Translations under genes and position numbers: made by a program | Notes under the pieces: model-generated | Database searches by the model: none | The model's input: the letters and a program-made list of their open reading frames with translations, nothing else | Told to the model about the DNA's origin: nothing | From: Eubacterium uniforme | GTDB taxonomy: Bacteria; Bacillota; Clostridia; Lachnospirales; Lachnospiraceae | Direction: 5' to 3' | NCBI RefSeq assembly: GCF_900167115.1 | Contig: NZ_FUXZ01000003.1 | Span: forward strand, 1-64,000 | Length of the DNA stretch: 64,000 nt | Shown here: positions 15,769-24,354 of the stretch, one piece after another | How positions within the stretch are numbered: the first letter of the stretch is position 1 | Layout of the letters: each line of letters starts with the position of its first letter

Positions 15769-15865
15769 TATATTCTATAACTCAGCAAACAATATTTTAA
15801 CAATCTTTAAAGTATTCTTTTACACTCAGCAAATGCCACCCATTTTATCGTTATTCATCATTTTC

Positions 15866-15918
15866 ATATCGTTTTTCGATATATTTTTATTGACAAATGA
15901 TATTTTATCGGTTAATAT
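15866..15918 (+). promoter_or_regulatory. Sigma-A promoter and ATATCG operator of the DUF2975/XRE unit
   Basis: TTGACA (15890-15895) and TAATAT (15913-15918) are separated by 17 bases. Seven bases upstream of the -35 is ATATCG-TTTTT-CGATAT (15866-15882), a 17-bp palindrome with the same arms and spacing as the first operator in front of padR at 54975. Confidence 0.75.
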
Positions 15919-15955
15919 TAAAAAAAATAAATTTTTAAACATTTGGAGGATTAAT

Positions 15956-16420
15956 ATGAATAAAAAATACTCAGAGAATAAATTAATAGTTTTCACACGA
16001 TATCTTATTTTATTTATGCTAGTAAGTGGGGTTGTAGTACTTATAACTCTACCATTCACTTTAAACATGTGTAAAAAATATGACTATAACGGATTGTCGA
16101 AGCACTTCTATCCAATCCTTATAATAATAGCTTTTTGTGGAGTTATGGCTCTTTTAATACTATGGCAATTAAAAAAAATATTTGATACCGTAATTTCAAA
16201 TGATTGCTTTGTAAATGAAAACGTTAAAAGTCTTAACAAAATGTCGATATACTCTATTCTTATATCAATAGCTATGTTTATACGTTTGCTTATAAAACCA
16301 ACATTAGCCTCAGCGGCAATGGTTTTAACATTTCTTATAGCATCATTATTCAGCAGAATTCTAGCAACAGTTTTTGAAAGTGCTATTGCATATAAAACTG
16401 AAAATGATTTTACTATTTAA
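15956..16420 (+). CDS. DUF2975 family membrane protein
   Basis: The ATG at 15956 has a TTTGGAGG site; an upstream in-frame extension has no ribosome site and overlaps the promoter. The 154 residues contain four hydrophobic helices, at about 18-38, 53-73, 97-117 and 118-138, with the LKKIFDTVISNDCFVNENVKSL loop (here by its core SNDCFVNENVKSL) that marks DUF2975. The family is typically encoded next to a small XRE regulator, as here, and has no established function. First gene of a rightward unit under a good sigma-A promoter. Confidence 0.85.
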   Translation: MNKKYSENKLIVFTRYLILFMLVSGVVVLITLPFTLNMCKKYDYNGLSKHFYPILIIIAFCGVMALLILWQLKKIFDTVISNDCFVNENVKSLNKMSIYSILISIAMFIRLLIKPTLASAAMVLTFLIASLFSRILATVFESAIAYKTENDFTI

Positions 16421-16448
16421 CATATCACCTATTTAGGAGGAAATCTTT

Positions 16449-16658
16449 ATGGCAATTAATATAAATTTAGATGTAATGATGGCAAAGAGAAAGATAGGTG
16501 TTTCCGAATTAGCCGAAAAAATTGGAATTACACCTGCTAATCTATCCATCTTAAAAAACAATAAAGCAAAAGCAATCCGTTTCTCAACCCTTGACGAGAT
16601 CTGCAATGTCCTCGACTGTCAACCTGGGGATATCATTAAATATGAAAGGAAGAATTAA
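16449..16658 (+). CDS. Small XRE/Cro-type transcriptional regulator
   Basis: The 69-residue protein is one Cro/C1-type HTH: MAININLDVMMAKRKIGVSE opens it, then LAEKIGITPANLSILKNNKA carries the recognition helix, and EICNVLDCQPGDIIKYE closes it. This minimal form is the usual partner of DUF2975. An AGGAGG site is ten bases upstream of the ATG. It probably regulates its own unit, with the ATATCG palindrome at 15866 as one candidate site. Confidence 0.9.
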   Translation: MAININLDVMMAKRKIGVSELAEKIGITPANLSILKNNKAKAIRFSTLDEICNVLDCQPGDIIKYERKN

Positions 16659-16659
16659 C

Positions 16660-18189
16660 ATGAACGATGTATATAATCCTAATATAAATAATACCATTCA
16701 GGATATGGATAAAATAAAAGAAGAAAATAAAACCAAAGCAATTTTGCGATTCCGTATTATAGGCATTCCTTCTCTTCTATATGGTTTTATATGCGCCATA
16801 TCACTTTATAAAGCATACAGCGGAATCTTCTCAGTATTTGCTGCTATAGCTACTGTTTGTTATACATTACATGCAGCGCATACATTTAACAAAAAAATTG
16901 GAAAGTTTATATACTTTAATTGTACAATTAGTATTTTACTATCTATTTCAAATTTTATTACTGGTAATGAAATGATTATATTTTTTAATTACTGTGGAAT
17001 ACTATTATTAACATTAGTTAATGGCTTATATCTTTTTGCTAATCTGGAAAATGTAAGTTTTACAGAACACATAAAACTATTAATATCAACTGCTATTAAA
17101 CCAATTTCACATATTGCTAGTCCTATAGGCGATTTGATATCATCAAGAGAACTAATTAAAGTTAAAAAAGATTCAAAAATATTATACGTAATACTTGGTA
17201 TTATTATTACTATACCTACTATTCTTTTAACAGGTTCTTTATTATCTAGTGCTGATAAAGTATTTAGTAATTCTTTTGAATCTGTACTTATGTTTTTTGA
17301 TTTTGATTATTTATATGGACATATAATGGGACTTGCTTATATTGCTATAGCTACTTATCTTGGTTCGTATTTATTTGTAACATATCTTTCTACAAAAGAA
17401 TTTGCTCCTCACAAAGGAAAAATGCATGAATTCGAACCCATCATTGCTATCATAGTTAACTCATCTATTTCATTAATGTATATGGTTTTCTGTGCAATCC
17501 AAGTTTATTATTTATTTTTCCATGCAGGTACGTTACCAGAAAACTATACATATGCTGAATATGCAAGAGAAGGATTTTTCCAGTTACTATGCGTTTGTTT
17601 CTTAAATGTAATCATAGTTCTTATATGTAATGAATTTTTTAAGGGTAATAAGGTTCTATCATATATAAATGTTGCTATAAGCATTTGCACATTTATTATG
17701 ATTGCATCAAGCACATATAGAATGTTAATGTACATAAACGAATACGGACTTAGTACTACAAGAATATTTGTATTATGGTTCCTTATGCTTCTTGTATTTA
17801 TTATGACTGGTCTAACAATTCAAATTAAATATAAAGAATTTAATTTCTTTAAGTATTCAGTAATCATAACATCTATGTGTTACCTCTTACTATCCTTTGG
17901 ACATATTGATTACTTTATTGCATATTATAACTTCAATATGTATGATAGTGATAAACTGTATAGAAGTGGCTATGATTTTTTCGATAATCACGTTGATATA
18001 GAATACATATCTAATTTATCAACAGATGCTGCTCCAGTAATTCACGATCATTACGATGAGTTTTTATATTCAGGCATGATATCAGATAATTATTACTATA
18101 ATCATGAACTCGACAAGGTTGGAATCAGAAATTTCAATGTATCACATTATATAGCTAAAAATTTACTTGAAGAAAACTTAGATAATTAA
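16660..18189 (+). CDS. DUF4153/DUF4173-like polytopic membrane protein
   Basis: The ATG at 16660 follows AAAGGAAG and lies one base after the previous stop; a longer in-frame extension lacks a site. The 509 residues hold about a dozen hydrophobic helices, with a cytoplasmic-looking RELIKVKKDSK loop and the motif LLSSADKVF near 215, characteristic of the DUF4153/4173 group. Often found with DUF2975 and XRE partners. Function unknown; the trio may sense or respond to envelope conditions (inference). Confidence 0.75.
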   Translation: MNDVYNPNINNTIQDMDKIKEENKTKAILRFRIIGIPSLLYGFICAISLYKAYSGIFSVFAAIATVCYTLHAAHTFNKKIGKFIYFNCTISILLSISNFITGNEMIIFFNYCGILLLTLVNGLYLFANLENVSFTEHIKLLISTAIKPISHIASPIGDLISSRELIKVKKDSKILYVILGIIITIPTILLTGSLLSSADKVFSNSFESVLMFFDFDYLYGHIMGLAYIAIATYLGSYLFVTYLSTKEFAPHKGKMHEFEPIIAIIVNSSISLMYMVFCAIQVYYLFFHAGTLPENYTYAEYAREGFFQLLCVCFLNVIIVLICNEFFKGNKVLSYINVAISICTFIMIASSTYRMLMYINEYGLSTTRIFVLWFLMLLVFIMTGLTIQIKYKEFNFFKYSVIITSMCYLLLSFGHIDYFIAYYNFNMYDSDKLYRSGYDFFDNHVDIEYISNLSTDAAPVIHDHYDEFLYSGMISDNYYYNHELDKVGIRNFNVSHYIAKNLLEENLDN

Positions 18190-18197
18190 TTTTTTTT

Positions 18198-18246
18198 AAA
18201 AAAGAACATCTCTGTACTAATGCTGTACAAAGATGTTCTTTTTTTA
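18198..18246. terminator. Bidirectional terminator between convergent genes
   Basis: AAGAACATCT(C)TGTAC pairs with GTACA(A)AGATGTTCTT around TAATGCT, with A- and T-runs on both sides. It ends the DUF4153 unit and the convergent phosphatase gene. Confidence 0.9.
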
Positions 18247-18252
18247 TCCATA

Positions 18253-19221
18253 TTATACTTCTTTATTCACATATGCGATTTCAGAAATCTTTATCAACTT
18301 ATCACCACTAAACTTTGCTTCAACAACATATGGCATCCAATTTACAATTCTAAGAAAATAATCATAGTCATACATGGAATTATATTTATTTAAAATAGTA
18401 CTAAGTGCCGTCCCATGTGTACCAATAACAATAGTCTTTCCTTTATAATTTGTAAGGATATCACCAAGAGCTTCAGTATTTCTATCCTGTACAGATTTTA
18501 AACATTCACCATTCTCTTCAGCGTATGTAAAATCATTCCATCTTTTCTTCAAAGATTCTGAATCATAACTACCACATTTTCTTTCTCTTAATCTTTCATC
18601 AACTAAAATATTAATTTTATAGTAGTCTGCCGCCTCCTTAATTGTATCCATACTTCTTTTATATGGGCTACACATAAATACATCTATGTTTCTACCATTC
18701 AAAACCTTCAGTACAATTTTACTATCTTCAATACCCTCCTCTGAAAGCGGTCTGTTTCTATCATCCTCGCCATACACAGATTTTGCATGTCTTACAAAAA
18801 TAACTGTAGTAATGTTATCTGGATTTTTATAATCCTCTAAATATGTTCTAGCTGCTTCGTCAACTAATTCTTCCTTTTCTTCATTAGTAGGATTATTAGC
18901 AATTCTCCTAATTTCTTCTAACACCAATTCGTCACTTGGATATAAAGACCATTCATAAAGCAATTCACTAATAATATTTTTCTTCCATTCCGCGTCTTTC
19001 TGCTCTACCTTCAAAACTTTCAGCAAATGCTTTTCAACAACATTTTTATGCACCCCTAACACTTTAATTACATACTTTGCTACAGGCCAATTCATATCCT
19101 GTATCCAATTCAAAAGACTTGAAACAACTCCTTCAATCTCCTCATCACTTAACAACATTAATTTCCCAATTCCAGAAACATCATGTTTATCCTTAGGAAT
19201 CAAGTCCTTATAATCATTCAT
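18253..19221 (-). CDS. DUF5071 - histidine phosphatase fusion
   Basis: The ATG at 19221 (GAGGTG site) gives 322 residues. Residues 1-135 match DUF5071, a HEAT-like helical domain: DLIPKDKHDVSG, WIQDMNWPVAKYV and LLYEWSLYPS. Residues 145-320 are a phosphoglycerate-mutase-type phosphatase with VRHAKSVYGEDDRNRPLSE (His nucleophile in RHA), CSPYKRSMDTI, the acidic DERLRER pair and the distal His in IGTHGTALS. Each half normally occurs alone. The fusion suggests DUF5071 targets the phosphatase to a partner. Substrate unknown. Confidence 0.85.
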   Translation of the reverse strand: MNDYKDLIPKDKHDVSGIGKLMLLSDEEIEGVVSSLLNWIQDMNWPVAKYVIKVLGVHKNVVEKHLLKVLKVEQKDAEWKKNIISELLYEWSLYPSDELVLEEIRRIANNPTNEEKEELVDEAARTYLEDYKNPDNITTVIFVRHAKSVYGEDDRNRPLSEEGIEDSKIVLKVLNGRNIDVFMCSPYKRSMDTIKEAADYYKINILVDERLRERKCGSYDSESLKKRWNDFTYAEENGECLKSVQDRNTEALGDILTNYKGKTIVIGTHGTALSTILNKYNSMYDYDYFLRIVNWMPYVVEAKFSGDKLIKISEIAYVNKEV

Positions 19222-19286
19222 ACAACACCTCATCAAACACTTAGTATCAAAATAATACTATCTTACCCCTATTTTCAATCTATGAA

Positions 19287-20051
19287 TTAATCCAAATAAT
19301 TTTCAATCAAGCTTTGCACTACTACCTTTTTACCAAGAAGTGTAATTGCTCGCTTTGGACAATTATTAACACATCTATAACACATAGTACATCTATTATT
19401 TGAAACTGCCTTTCCATCAACCATCTTTATATTATTCATCGGACATAAACTTTCACACTTCCCACATCCAACACAGGATTCTCCATCTATCTTTAACTTA
19501 GATGAATATTCCTTTGTATGATGTCCAAAGTATAATCTCTGTCCAAAGAGTCCTGCCATTCTATAAAAAAATCCCAAGCCTTCTTTAGTCGGACTTCCCG
19601 ACTTTAATTTAACAACGGAAGTTTTTATTTTTTCTTCAGACTTTTTGATTGTTTCTTTATTCTTTTCTAATGGATGTTTTAATAGTTTTACATCACCGAT
19701 GCTATCAGGCATTTGTACATGCAAACCACCTACTACTTCTGCTCCGAATTTTTTAAGAAGTCTTGCAAGCATACCTGAACCATCTCCACTAAACAATCCC
19801 ATAGTAGCAATAACAAATACTTTTTTATTATTCCATAATTCTTTATTATCAATAATAAAATCTCTAAGGATTTTTGGTACTGTACTATACATTACAGGAT
19901 AAGAAAATACAATCATATCCTCATCTTTAATATTTTCACATATACTATCATCTTCTATTGAATATATATTTACATCCTTATCATATTCCTTACAAAAAAC
20001 TTCAAGAGCATATCTTGAATTTCCTGTTCCACTAAAATAAACTCCTACCAT
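19287..20051 (-). CDS. EFR1-type flavodoxin-ferredoxin
   Basis: The 254-residue protein begins with a flavodoxin phosphate loop, VYFSGTGNSRYAL, and the SYPVMYSTVPKIL strand, then carries two 4Fe-4S motifs at about 193-235: CVGCGKCESLC with a later P, and CTMCYRCVNNCPKRAI. This is the EFR1 family of anaerobes, which moves electrons between FMN and ferredoxin clusters in the cytoplasm. Partner enzymes are not adjacent. Length is normal for the family. Confidence 0.92.
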   Translation of the reverse strand: MVGVYFSGTGNSRYALEVFCKEYDKDVNIYSIEDDSICENIKDEDMIVFSYPVMYSTVPKILRDFIIDNKELWNNKKVFVIATMGLFSGDGSGMLARLLKKFGAEVVGGLHVQMPDSIGDVKLLKHPLEKNKETIKKSEEKIKTSVVKLKSGSPTKEGLGFFYRMAGLFGQRLYFGHHTKEYSSKLKIDGESCVGCGKCESLCPMNNIKMVDGKAVSNNRCTMCYRCVNNCPKRAITLLGKKVVVQSLIENYLD

Positions 20052-20124
20052 CTTTAATTCTTACCCTTCTATCATAAATTTTAACATGTATAATTTAAAC
20101 TACTCCGTAGCCTGTTTAACTATC

Positions 20125-20820
20125 TTATAAAAATTTAGGTTCTATAAATTCTACACCCTTTTCCATTACATAACCTAGAATTTGTTTGTAGTAATTTGGT
20201 ACTAACTCCTCTGTCTCATCATGAGCATGAATAATAAGAAGATGTTCTGTACCATCTACTAACAAACCTGCGCCACTTTCAGGATCAACATAATGAATCA
20301 TTTGCATTACATTGTCCATTGTAAAATCACTACCTTTTCGAATACAATATTCTCCGAAATCAAAAGTCCAAAATGTATCAATATCTTTATCAAGTCCCAT
20401 TTCTTTCCATGTAGCAAATGGAATACTAGTATCATCTAGTTTATCAAAACCTTTTTCTTTAAAATATTTTTGAAGAGCTTCTTTGTTCTCTCCACCCTTA
20501 TCACCATATGGAAATCTAAAAGGTCTATACTTTCTTTCTACTCCAACTCTTTCATATAACTTATCTAATACTTCTTCACACTTTTCAATTTCTTCTACAC
20601 ATTCTTCAAAACTTAATTCTGAAAAATGAGGATGTGAATAACTGTGATTTCCAATAATCATTCCTTTCTTAAGTGCATATTCTGCTTCTTCAGGAAGTTT
20701 TTCCATATTTTCTCCCCAGCCAAACATAACTGCCTTAATTCCATTTTCAACAAGATAATCAACAATCTGTGGTGTGTTCTTTGATGAAATATCATCAATT
20801 GTAAGTACTGCTTTAATCAT
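20125..20820 (-). CDS. Polysaccharide deacetylase family (NodB-like) protein
   Basis: The 231-residue protein has motif 1 as TIDDISS (normally TFDDG; both Asp retained), motif 2 as HSYSHP (metal-binding His pair) and motif 3 as RFPYG. It has no signal peptide, so it acts in the cytoplasm, unlike cell-wall deacetylases. The loss of Gly and the altered residues in motif 1 suggest a non-peptidoglycan substrate, such as an N-acyl small molecule or sugar. An AGGTTAC-type ribosome site (GGAGG upstream) supports the start. Confidence 0.85.
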   Translation of the reverse strand: MIKAVLTIDDISSKNTPQIVDYLVENGIKAVMFGWGENMEKLPEEAEYALKKGMIIGNHSYSHPHFSELSFEECVEEIEKCEEVLDKLYERVGVERKYRPFRFPYGDKGGENKEALQKYFKEKGFDKLDDTSIPFATWKEMGLDKDIDTFWTFDFGEYCIRKGSDFTMDNVMQMIHYVDPESGAGLLVDGTEHLLIIHAHDETEELVPNYYKQILGYVMEKGVEFIEPKFL

Positions 20821-20865
20821 AGTAACCTCCAGTTTTTCTTTTTTTGTTTTATATTTTTCCTGATA

Positions 20866-21537
20866 CTATCTGAATGTTTTCAAATATTCTTTATGCTCGT
20901 CACTAACCCTATAGCTTTCAACGGCTTTTTGAATAGCTTTTTTATGAACCCATTCATCAAGTTTACGTTCCTCAATGTATTTAACACTTTCATCATATTT
21001 TTTTGCAAGAGCTGTAGCAAAATACCAAGCAATCATCATTTTCAAATAATAATCATCACCTTTTTTAGATGCAACAAGATCTAAATATTCTTCCTTAAAA
21101 TCATCACCTAAATATTCATTCATCAACATACGCATACCAAATCTTGATGTATATACATGATCTGATGCAATCCACTTTTTAATATATGGTAAAAGTTTAT
21201 CATGATTTTTCTTAAATGATTTTGGTGTAGCTTGATCTGATACTGGCCAACAATCAACATAAGGTAAGAATGTTTCAACTTTTTCTACACATTCATCAAA
21301 GTCCTTAATCATTGCAAGAATAAAAAAATGCACAAGGTTTTCCTCATAGTATTTATGAGGTAACTTATTTAAAAACTTATCCCTAATATCACTATTAAAA
21401 ACTTCCTTTGCAACCGCTCTCATCTGTGGTGTTCTAACACCTATAATAGTTTTACTATCAATATTTGGAACAAGTTTTGCTTGAAATTCCTTATATTTAT
21501 CATCCTTAACTTCTAATAACATTTCATATACAGTCAT
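20866..21537 (-). CDS. AlkD-like DNA alkylation repair protein
   Basis: The ATG at 21537 has AGGAG eight bases away. The 223-residue all-helical protein shows the ALK-repeat signature: IIGVRTPQMRAVAKEV, the FILAMIKDFDEC helix, NWPVSDQ-like CWPVSDQAT and the KKWIASDHVYTSRFGMRML block shown as SRFGMRML. AlkD-type glycosylases remove alkylated bases by HEAT-like repeats. The catalytic acidic residue is not assigned with confidence here. Several homologues of this short form lack proven activity. Confidence 0.85.
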   Translation of the reverse strand: MTVYEMLLEVKDDKYKEFQAKLVPNIDSKTIIGVRTPQMRAVAKEVFNSDIRDKFLNKLPHKYYEENLVHFFILAMIKDFDECVEKVETFLPYVDCWPVSDQATPKSFKKNHDKLLPYIKKWIASDHVYTSRFGMRMLMNEYLGDDFKEEYLDLVASKKGDDYYLKMMIAWYFATALAKKYDESVKYIEERKLDEWVHKKAIQKAVESYRVSDEHKEYLKTFR

Positions 21538-21552
21538 AAGCACTTCTCCTAA

Positions 21553-22320
21553 TTACTTATTCATTTCATTAATTACATCTATTGGCTTAACAGTCATTTC
21601 AGCCCATGCAGGAACAAATCCACTCTTAATTGCATTTTTCGCTGATCTAATATTCGACCATGCGCAACAATAAAAAGGAACTTTTCCTCTTTTAAGAATT
21701 TCCATAGCTAATTTAGATGTTAGGGCACAAGCAATTCCTCTTTTTCTATACTCTAGTAAAACATCAACACCAATCTGCCACATATCATCTGCATCAGCAG
21801 AGCATCCTGCAAGCCCAATTAATTTATCACCATCATATGCTCCAACACAAAGCACATCCAATTCTTTTCTATCACTGCATAATGCATTTGACCATTCACT
21901 CTTATATAAATCGCTAAACTCTTCTTTTTCAAGAACACGTAATTCATAATCACAATGTAACTCTTTAAGTTTATTTACATCTGGTAGAAAATATTCCGCC
22001 ATAAAACATACTTTATATCCCTTAGATTCTAATCGTTCATTAAGCCAGTATATATTAGGTGTTTCAAAACAATGATAGAATAAAAATTTATTAATATATT
22101 CATTTGTAATATCATAAAAATCTTCAGCTGATGCTGCTACAACATTACTACCATAAGATATAAAATTACAGCCTATGGGAAGCTTATAATATTTCTTAGC
22201 ATTTGCTCCAAGTTTAAATGGAACGTAAACATTCTTATCATTCAAAAAGTCTTCAATTTTACAACCTATATCTTCTGCCGATTGTTTCATTGATATCTTT
22301 ATCATTTCTTCATTAGTCAT
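21553..22320 (-). CDS. GNAT-family N-acetyltransferase
   Basis: The ATG at 22320 overlaps the kinase stop by 8 bases, so it is coupled to that gene. The 255-residue product has a unique N-terminal half (about 1-120) and a C-terminal GNAT core. The acetyl-CoA loop is VLLEYRKRGIACALTSKLA, preceded by the LIGLAGCSADADDMWQIG strand pair (shown as MWQIGVDV). Substrate not predictable. It belongs to a run of single GNAT, kinase and methyltransferase genes. Confidence 0.8.
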   Translation of the reverse strand: MTNEEMIKISMKQSAEDIGCKIEDFLNDKNVYVPFKLGANAKKYYKLPIGCNFISYGSNVVAASAEDFYDITNEYINKFLFYHCFETPNIYWLNERLESKGYKVCFMAEYFLPDVNKLKELHCDYELRVLEKEEFSDLYKSEWSNALCSDRKELDVLCVGAYDGDKLIGLAGCSADADDMWQIGVDVLLEYRKRGIACALTSKLAMEILKRGKVPFYCCAWSNIRSAKNAIKSGFVPAWAEMTVKPIDVINEMNK

Positions 22321-23086
22321 AATTATCACCGTATTTTTTTGATTCTAAAATAACAACCTTATCAGCAAATAACTCATTGCAAATTTTAAGTTCTAATTCC
22401 TGACGATGTTTAAAATGATTTATCAACTCTTCCTCACCACTAACGCCTTTACTCTTTGCATATGGTGATTCATTAAAATAATTCATCATTAAAGGAAACC
22501 ATAATTCATTTCCATTTTCATCAGATCTTTCTTTTCGAATAACATCTAAATTTCCTTTTAGGTCATCTGCCTTAAGATATAAAATCTTAAATTCTTTATC
22601 AGATAATACATCTCTAATTTCTCTATATAAATTTATTATTTCTTCATCTGATGCACATCTATAAAGAATCATATCCTCAATAGTATTTTGAAATAAAGAA
22701 CATTCAAAAATCATGTTATTACTATTCCATGCACTGTATCGACTAAGAATTATAGATTTAAATTCATCAAACTCCCTACGTCCATTATAGATTTCATACT
22801 GTTCTAAATCCTTATGAAATCCAGGAACATCAGTCATAATCTGTGTATAACATATAATCTTCATATCATTTTCAGAATATGTTTTTTCTTTAATCAAATC
22901 ACTAATTTCAGAATACTTATTTATAATATTTTCATATGTATTACAATCAACATAAGCACACCATGCTAGTTCTACTGGTGAGTAATCACCTTCTCTAACA
23001 GTTACATATCCATTTTTCTTTTCTGATAATTTTTGAACTAAAGTGCTCTTACCACTACCTTGTAAACCCTCGATAAAATAATTCAT
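22313..23086 (-). CDS. P-loop kinase-like protein
   Basis: The 257-residue protein opens MNYFIEGLQGSGKSTLVQKL, a Walker A loop, and a Walker B-like strand appears in NMIFECSLFQNTIED. The hydrophobic LKILYLKADD segment resembles the nucleoside-kinase/phosphotransferase base strand. It has no transporter or repair signature. Substrate unknown. It is coupled by overlap to the GNAT gene downstream and lies near a truncated HAD gene, a combination seen in small-molecule modification clusters. Confidence 0.75.
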   Translation of the reverse strand: MNYFIEGLQGSGKSTLVQKLSEKKNGYVTVREGDYSPVELAWCAYVDCNTYENIINKYSEISDLIKEKTYSENDMKIICYTQIMTDVPGFHKDLEQYEIYNGRREFDEFKSIILSRYSAWNSNNMIFECSLFQNTIEDMILYRCASDEEIINLYREIRDVLSDKEFKILYLKADDLKGNLDVIRKERSDENGNELWFPLMMNYFNESPYAKSKGVSGEEELINHFKHRQELELKICNELFADKVVILESKKYGDNYD

Positions 23087-23095
23087 GCATACCTC

Positions 23096-23338
23096 CTATG
23101 TAACTTCTAATTTTATAAAAAAATCAAGCCTCTTCTTTTCATCTACACTAGGAAGCATCATCTCTGCTATTTCATCTAATGTCTTACCGAAAAATGAATT
23201 CATCTCTTCCTGTGTTAACTTCTTGTTTAATTCAGGATACCTATCTAAAACAATATTCCATGCCGGAAGTACCTTTTTTGATGTACCCCATAGCGTTCCA
23301 TCCAAGTCAAAAATTATTGCTGTTTTATTCATTTTCAT
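23096..23338 (-). pseudogene. Truncated HAD-superfamily hydrolase
   Basis: Only 80 residues remain. They open with the HAD motif 1 IIFDLDGTLWG, including both catalytic Asp, and continue through FFGKTLDEIAEMMLP, the usual cap region start. The frame then stops at RLDFFIKLEVT. Full proteins of this class have about 210-230 residues with motifs II-IV, all missing here. Downstream sequence goes straight into the kinase gene, so a deletion, not a simple frameshift, is likely. Non-functional as a phosphatase. Confidence 0.75.
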
Positions 23339-23370
23339 ATAGCCTCTTTATCCATTCAATCCTTCTGTTT

Positions 23371-23820
23371 CTATAAATCTTTCACCATCAAGTATCTTTC
23401 ACCTTGATTATCAAAAATTCTATAACCTAGTCGTTCATAAAATCTAAAAGCTGCATCATTAGACTTTTCAACATGTAAGCATATACTATTTATATTTATC
23501 TTTTTTGCAAATTCTTCAGCATTATTAATTAACATTGTTCCTATGCCTTTATTTCTATAAGTTTTTGTAACTGAAAAATCATCTAAATAAATATACTCTC
23601 TATCCTCGTGATGGACTTCTATAGATAAAAATGCAACTATTTCATTTTCATCTACAGCTAAGCTAATCCATTCTTCTCCACCATCAAAAAATCTATCTAA
23701 GCAACCTTCTTCATACCCATTAACATCATCGGTATTATAGATAGTCTGCAACATTTCTATAAACAACTCATTAATTCTATTGAAATCACTCTTTTCTGCT
23801 TTTCTGATTTTTAAGTTCAT
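23371..23820 (-). CDS. GNAT-family N-acetyltransferase
   Basis: ATG at 23820 with an AAAGGAAA site gives 149 residues. The GNAT core is clear: ISLAVDENEIVAFLSIEV, then DDFSVTKTYRNKGIGTMLIN with the acetyl-CoA RxKGIG loop, and NDAAFRFYERLGYRIF at the C-terminus. The NxxxxxxFYxxLGF-type ending resembles small-molecule or antibiotic N-acetyltransferases. Substrate unknown. Confidence 0.85.
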   Translation of the reverse strand: MNLKIRKAEKSDFNRINELFIEMLQTIYNTDDVNGYEEGCLDRFFDGGEEWISLAVDENEIVAFLSIEVHHEDREYIYLDDFSVTKTYRNKGIGTMLINNAEEFAKKININSICLHVEKSNDAAFRFYERLGYRIFDNQGERYLMVKDL

Positions 23821-23833
23821 AATTTTATTTCCT

Positions 23834-24337
23834 TTAATTATCAAACTGACATTTTTTAATAACTAAATTTGCAATCTCTTTAATAGACAAATTCGTAATA
23901 TCTATAGCCTCTTTCATCTTAGAAAACTTATCCAAAGACTTAATACTAATATCTAGCCATTCTTCTGTTCTCCAAGGGCAATTCTTATCATTCATCCATT
24001 GCTTCCTTAGTTGCATTTCGCTACTAACTAATGTTATATTTTTTGCATCACAATCTAATTTATTAATTCCATCAATTAATTTCTTTATAACCCATTCATC
24101 ATCCATAAGCCAAGCAACAACAACCATATTACAATATGAACATCTCTTATAATTTCTAATCATATGTATAATATTATCTATTGCCATCTCTTTAGTTTCA
24201 TCATTACCAACAAATGGATGTAAATCCATGCACCAGTCGCCATCTATAAATGCTGTACCATTAAACTTATCTGCTATATATGTACCTATTGTAGTTTTTC
24301 CAATTCCCATTGGCCCATTTAACAAAATAACATTCAT
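23834..24337 (-). CDS. AAA/shikimate-kinase-like P-loop protein
   Basis: ATG at 24337 has a GGAGAG site. The 167-residue protein begins MNVILLNGPMGIGKTTIGTY, a Walker A loop of the small-molecule kinase type, followed by FIDGDWCMDLHPF where AMP/gluconate kinases place substrate residues, and an SEMQLRKQW lid-like segment. Likely a phosphotransferase for a small substrate. It is not close enough to any named kinase to assign one. Confidence 0.75.
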   Translation of the reverse strand: MNVILLNGPMGIGKTTIGTYIADKFNGTAFIDGDWCMDLHPFVGNDETKEMAIDNIIHMIRNYKRCSYCNMVVVAWLMDDEWVIKKLIDGINKLDCDAKNITLVSSEMQLRKQWMNDKNCPWRTEEWLDISIKSLDKFSKMKEAIDITNLSIKEIANLVIKKCQFDN

Positions 24338-24354
24338 ACTTCTCTCCAATTCAT

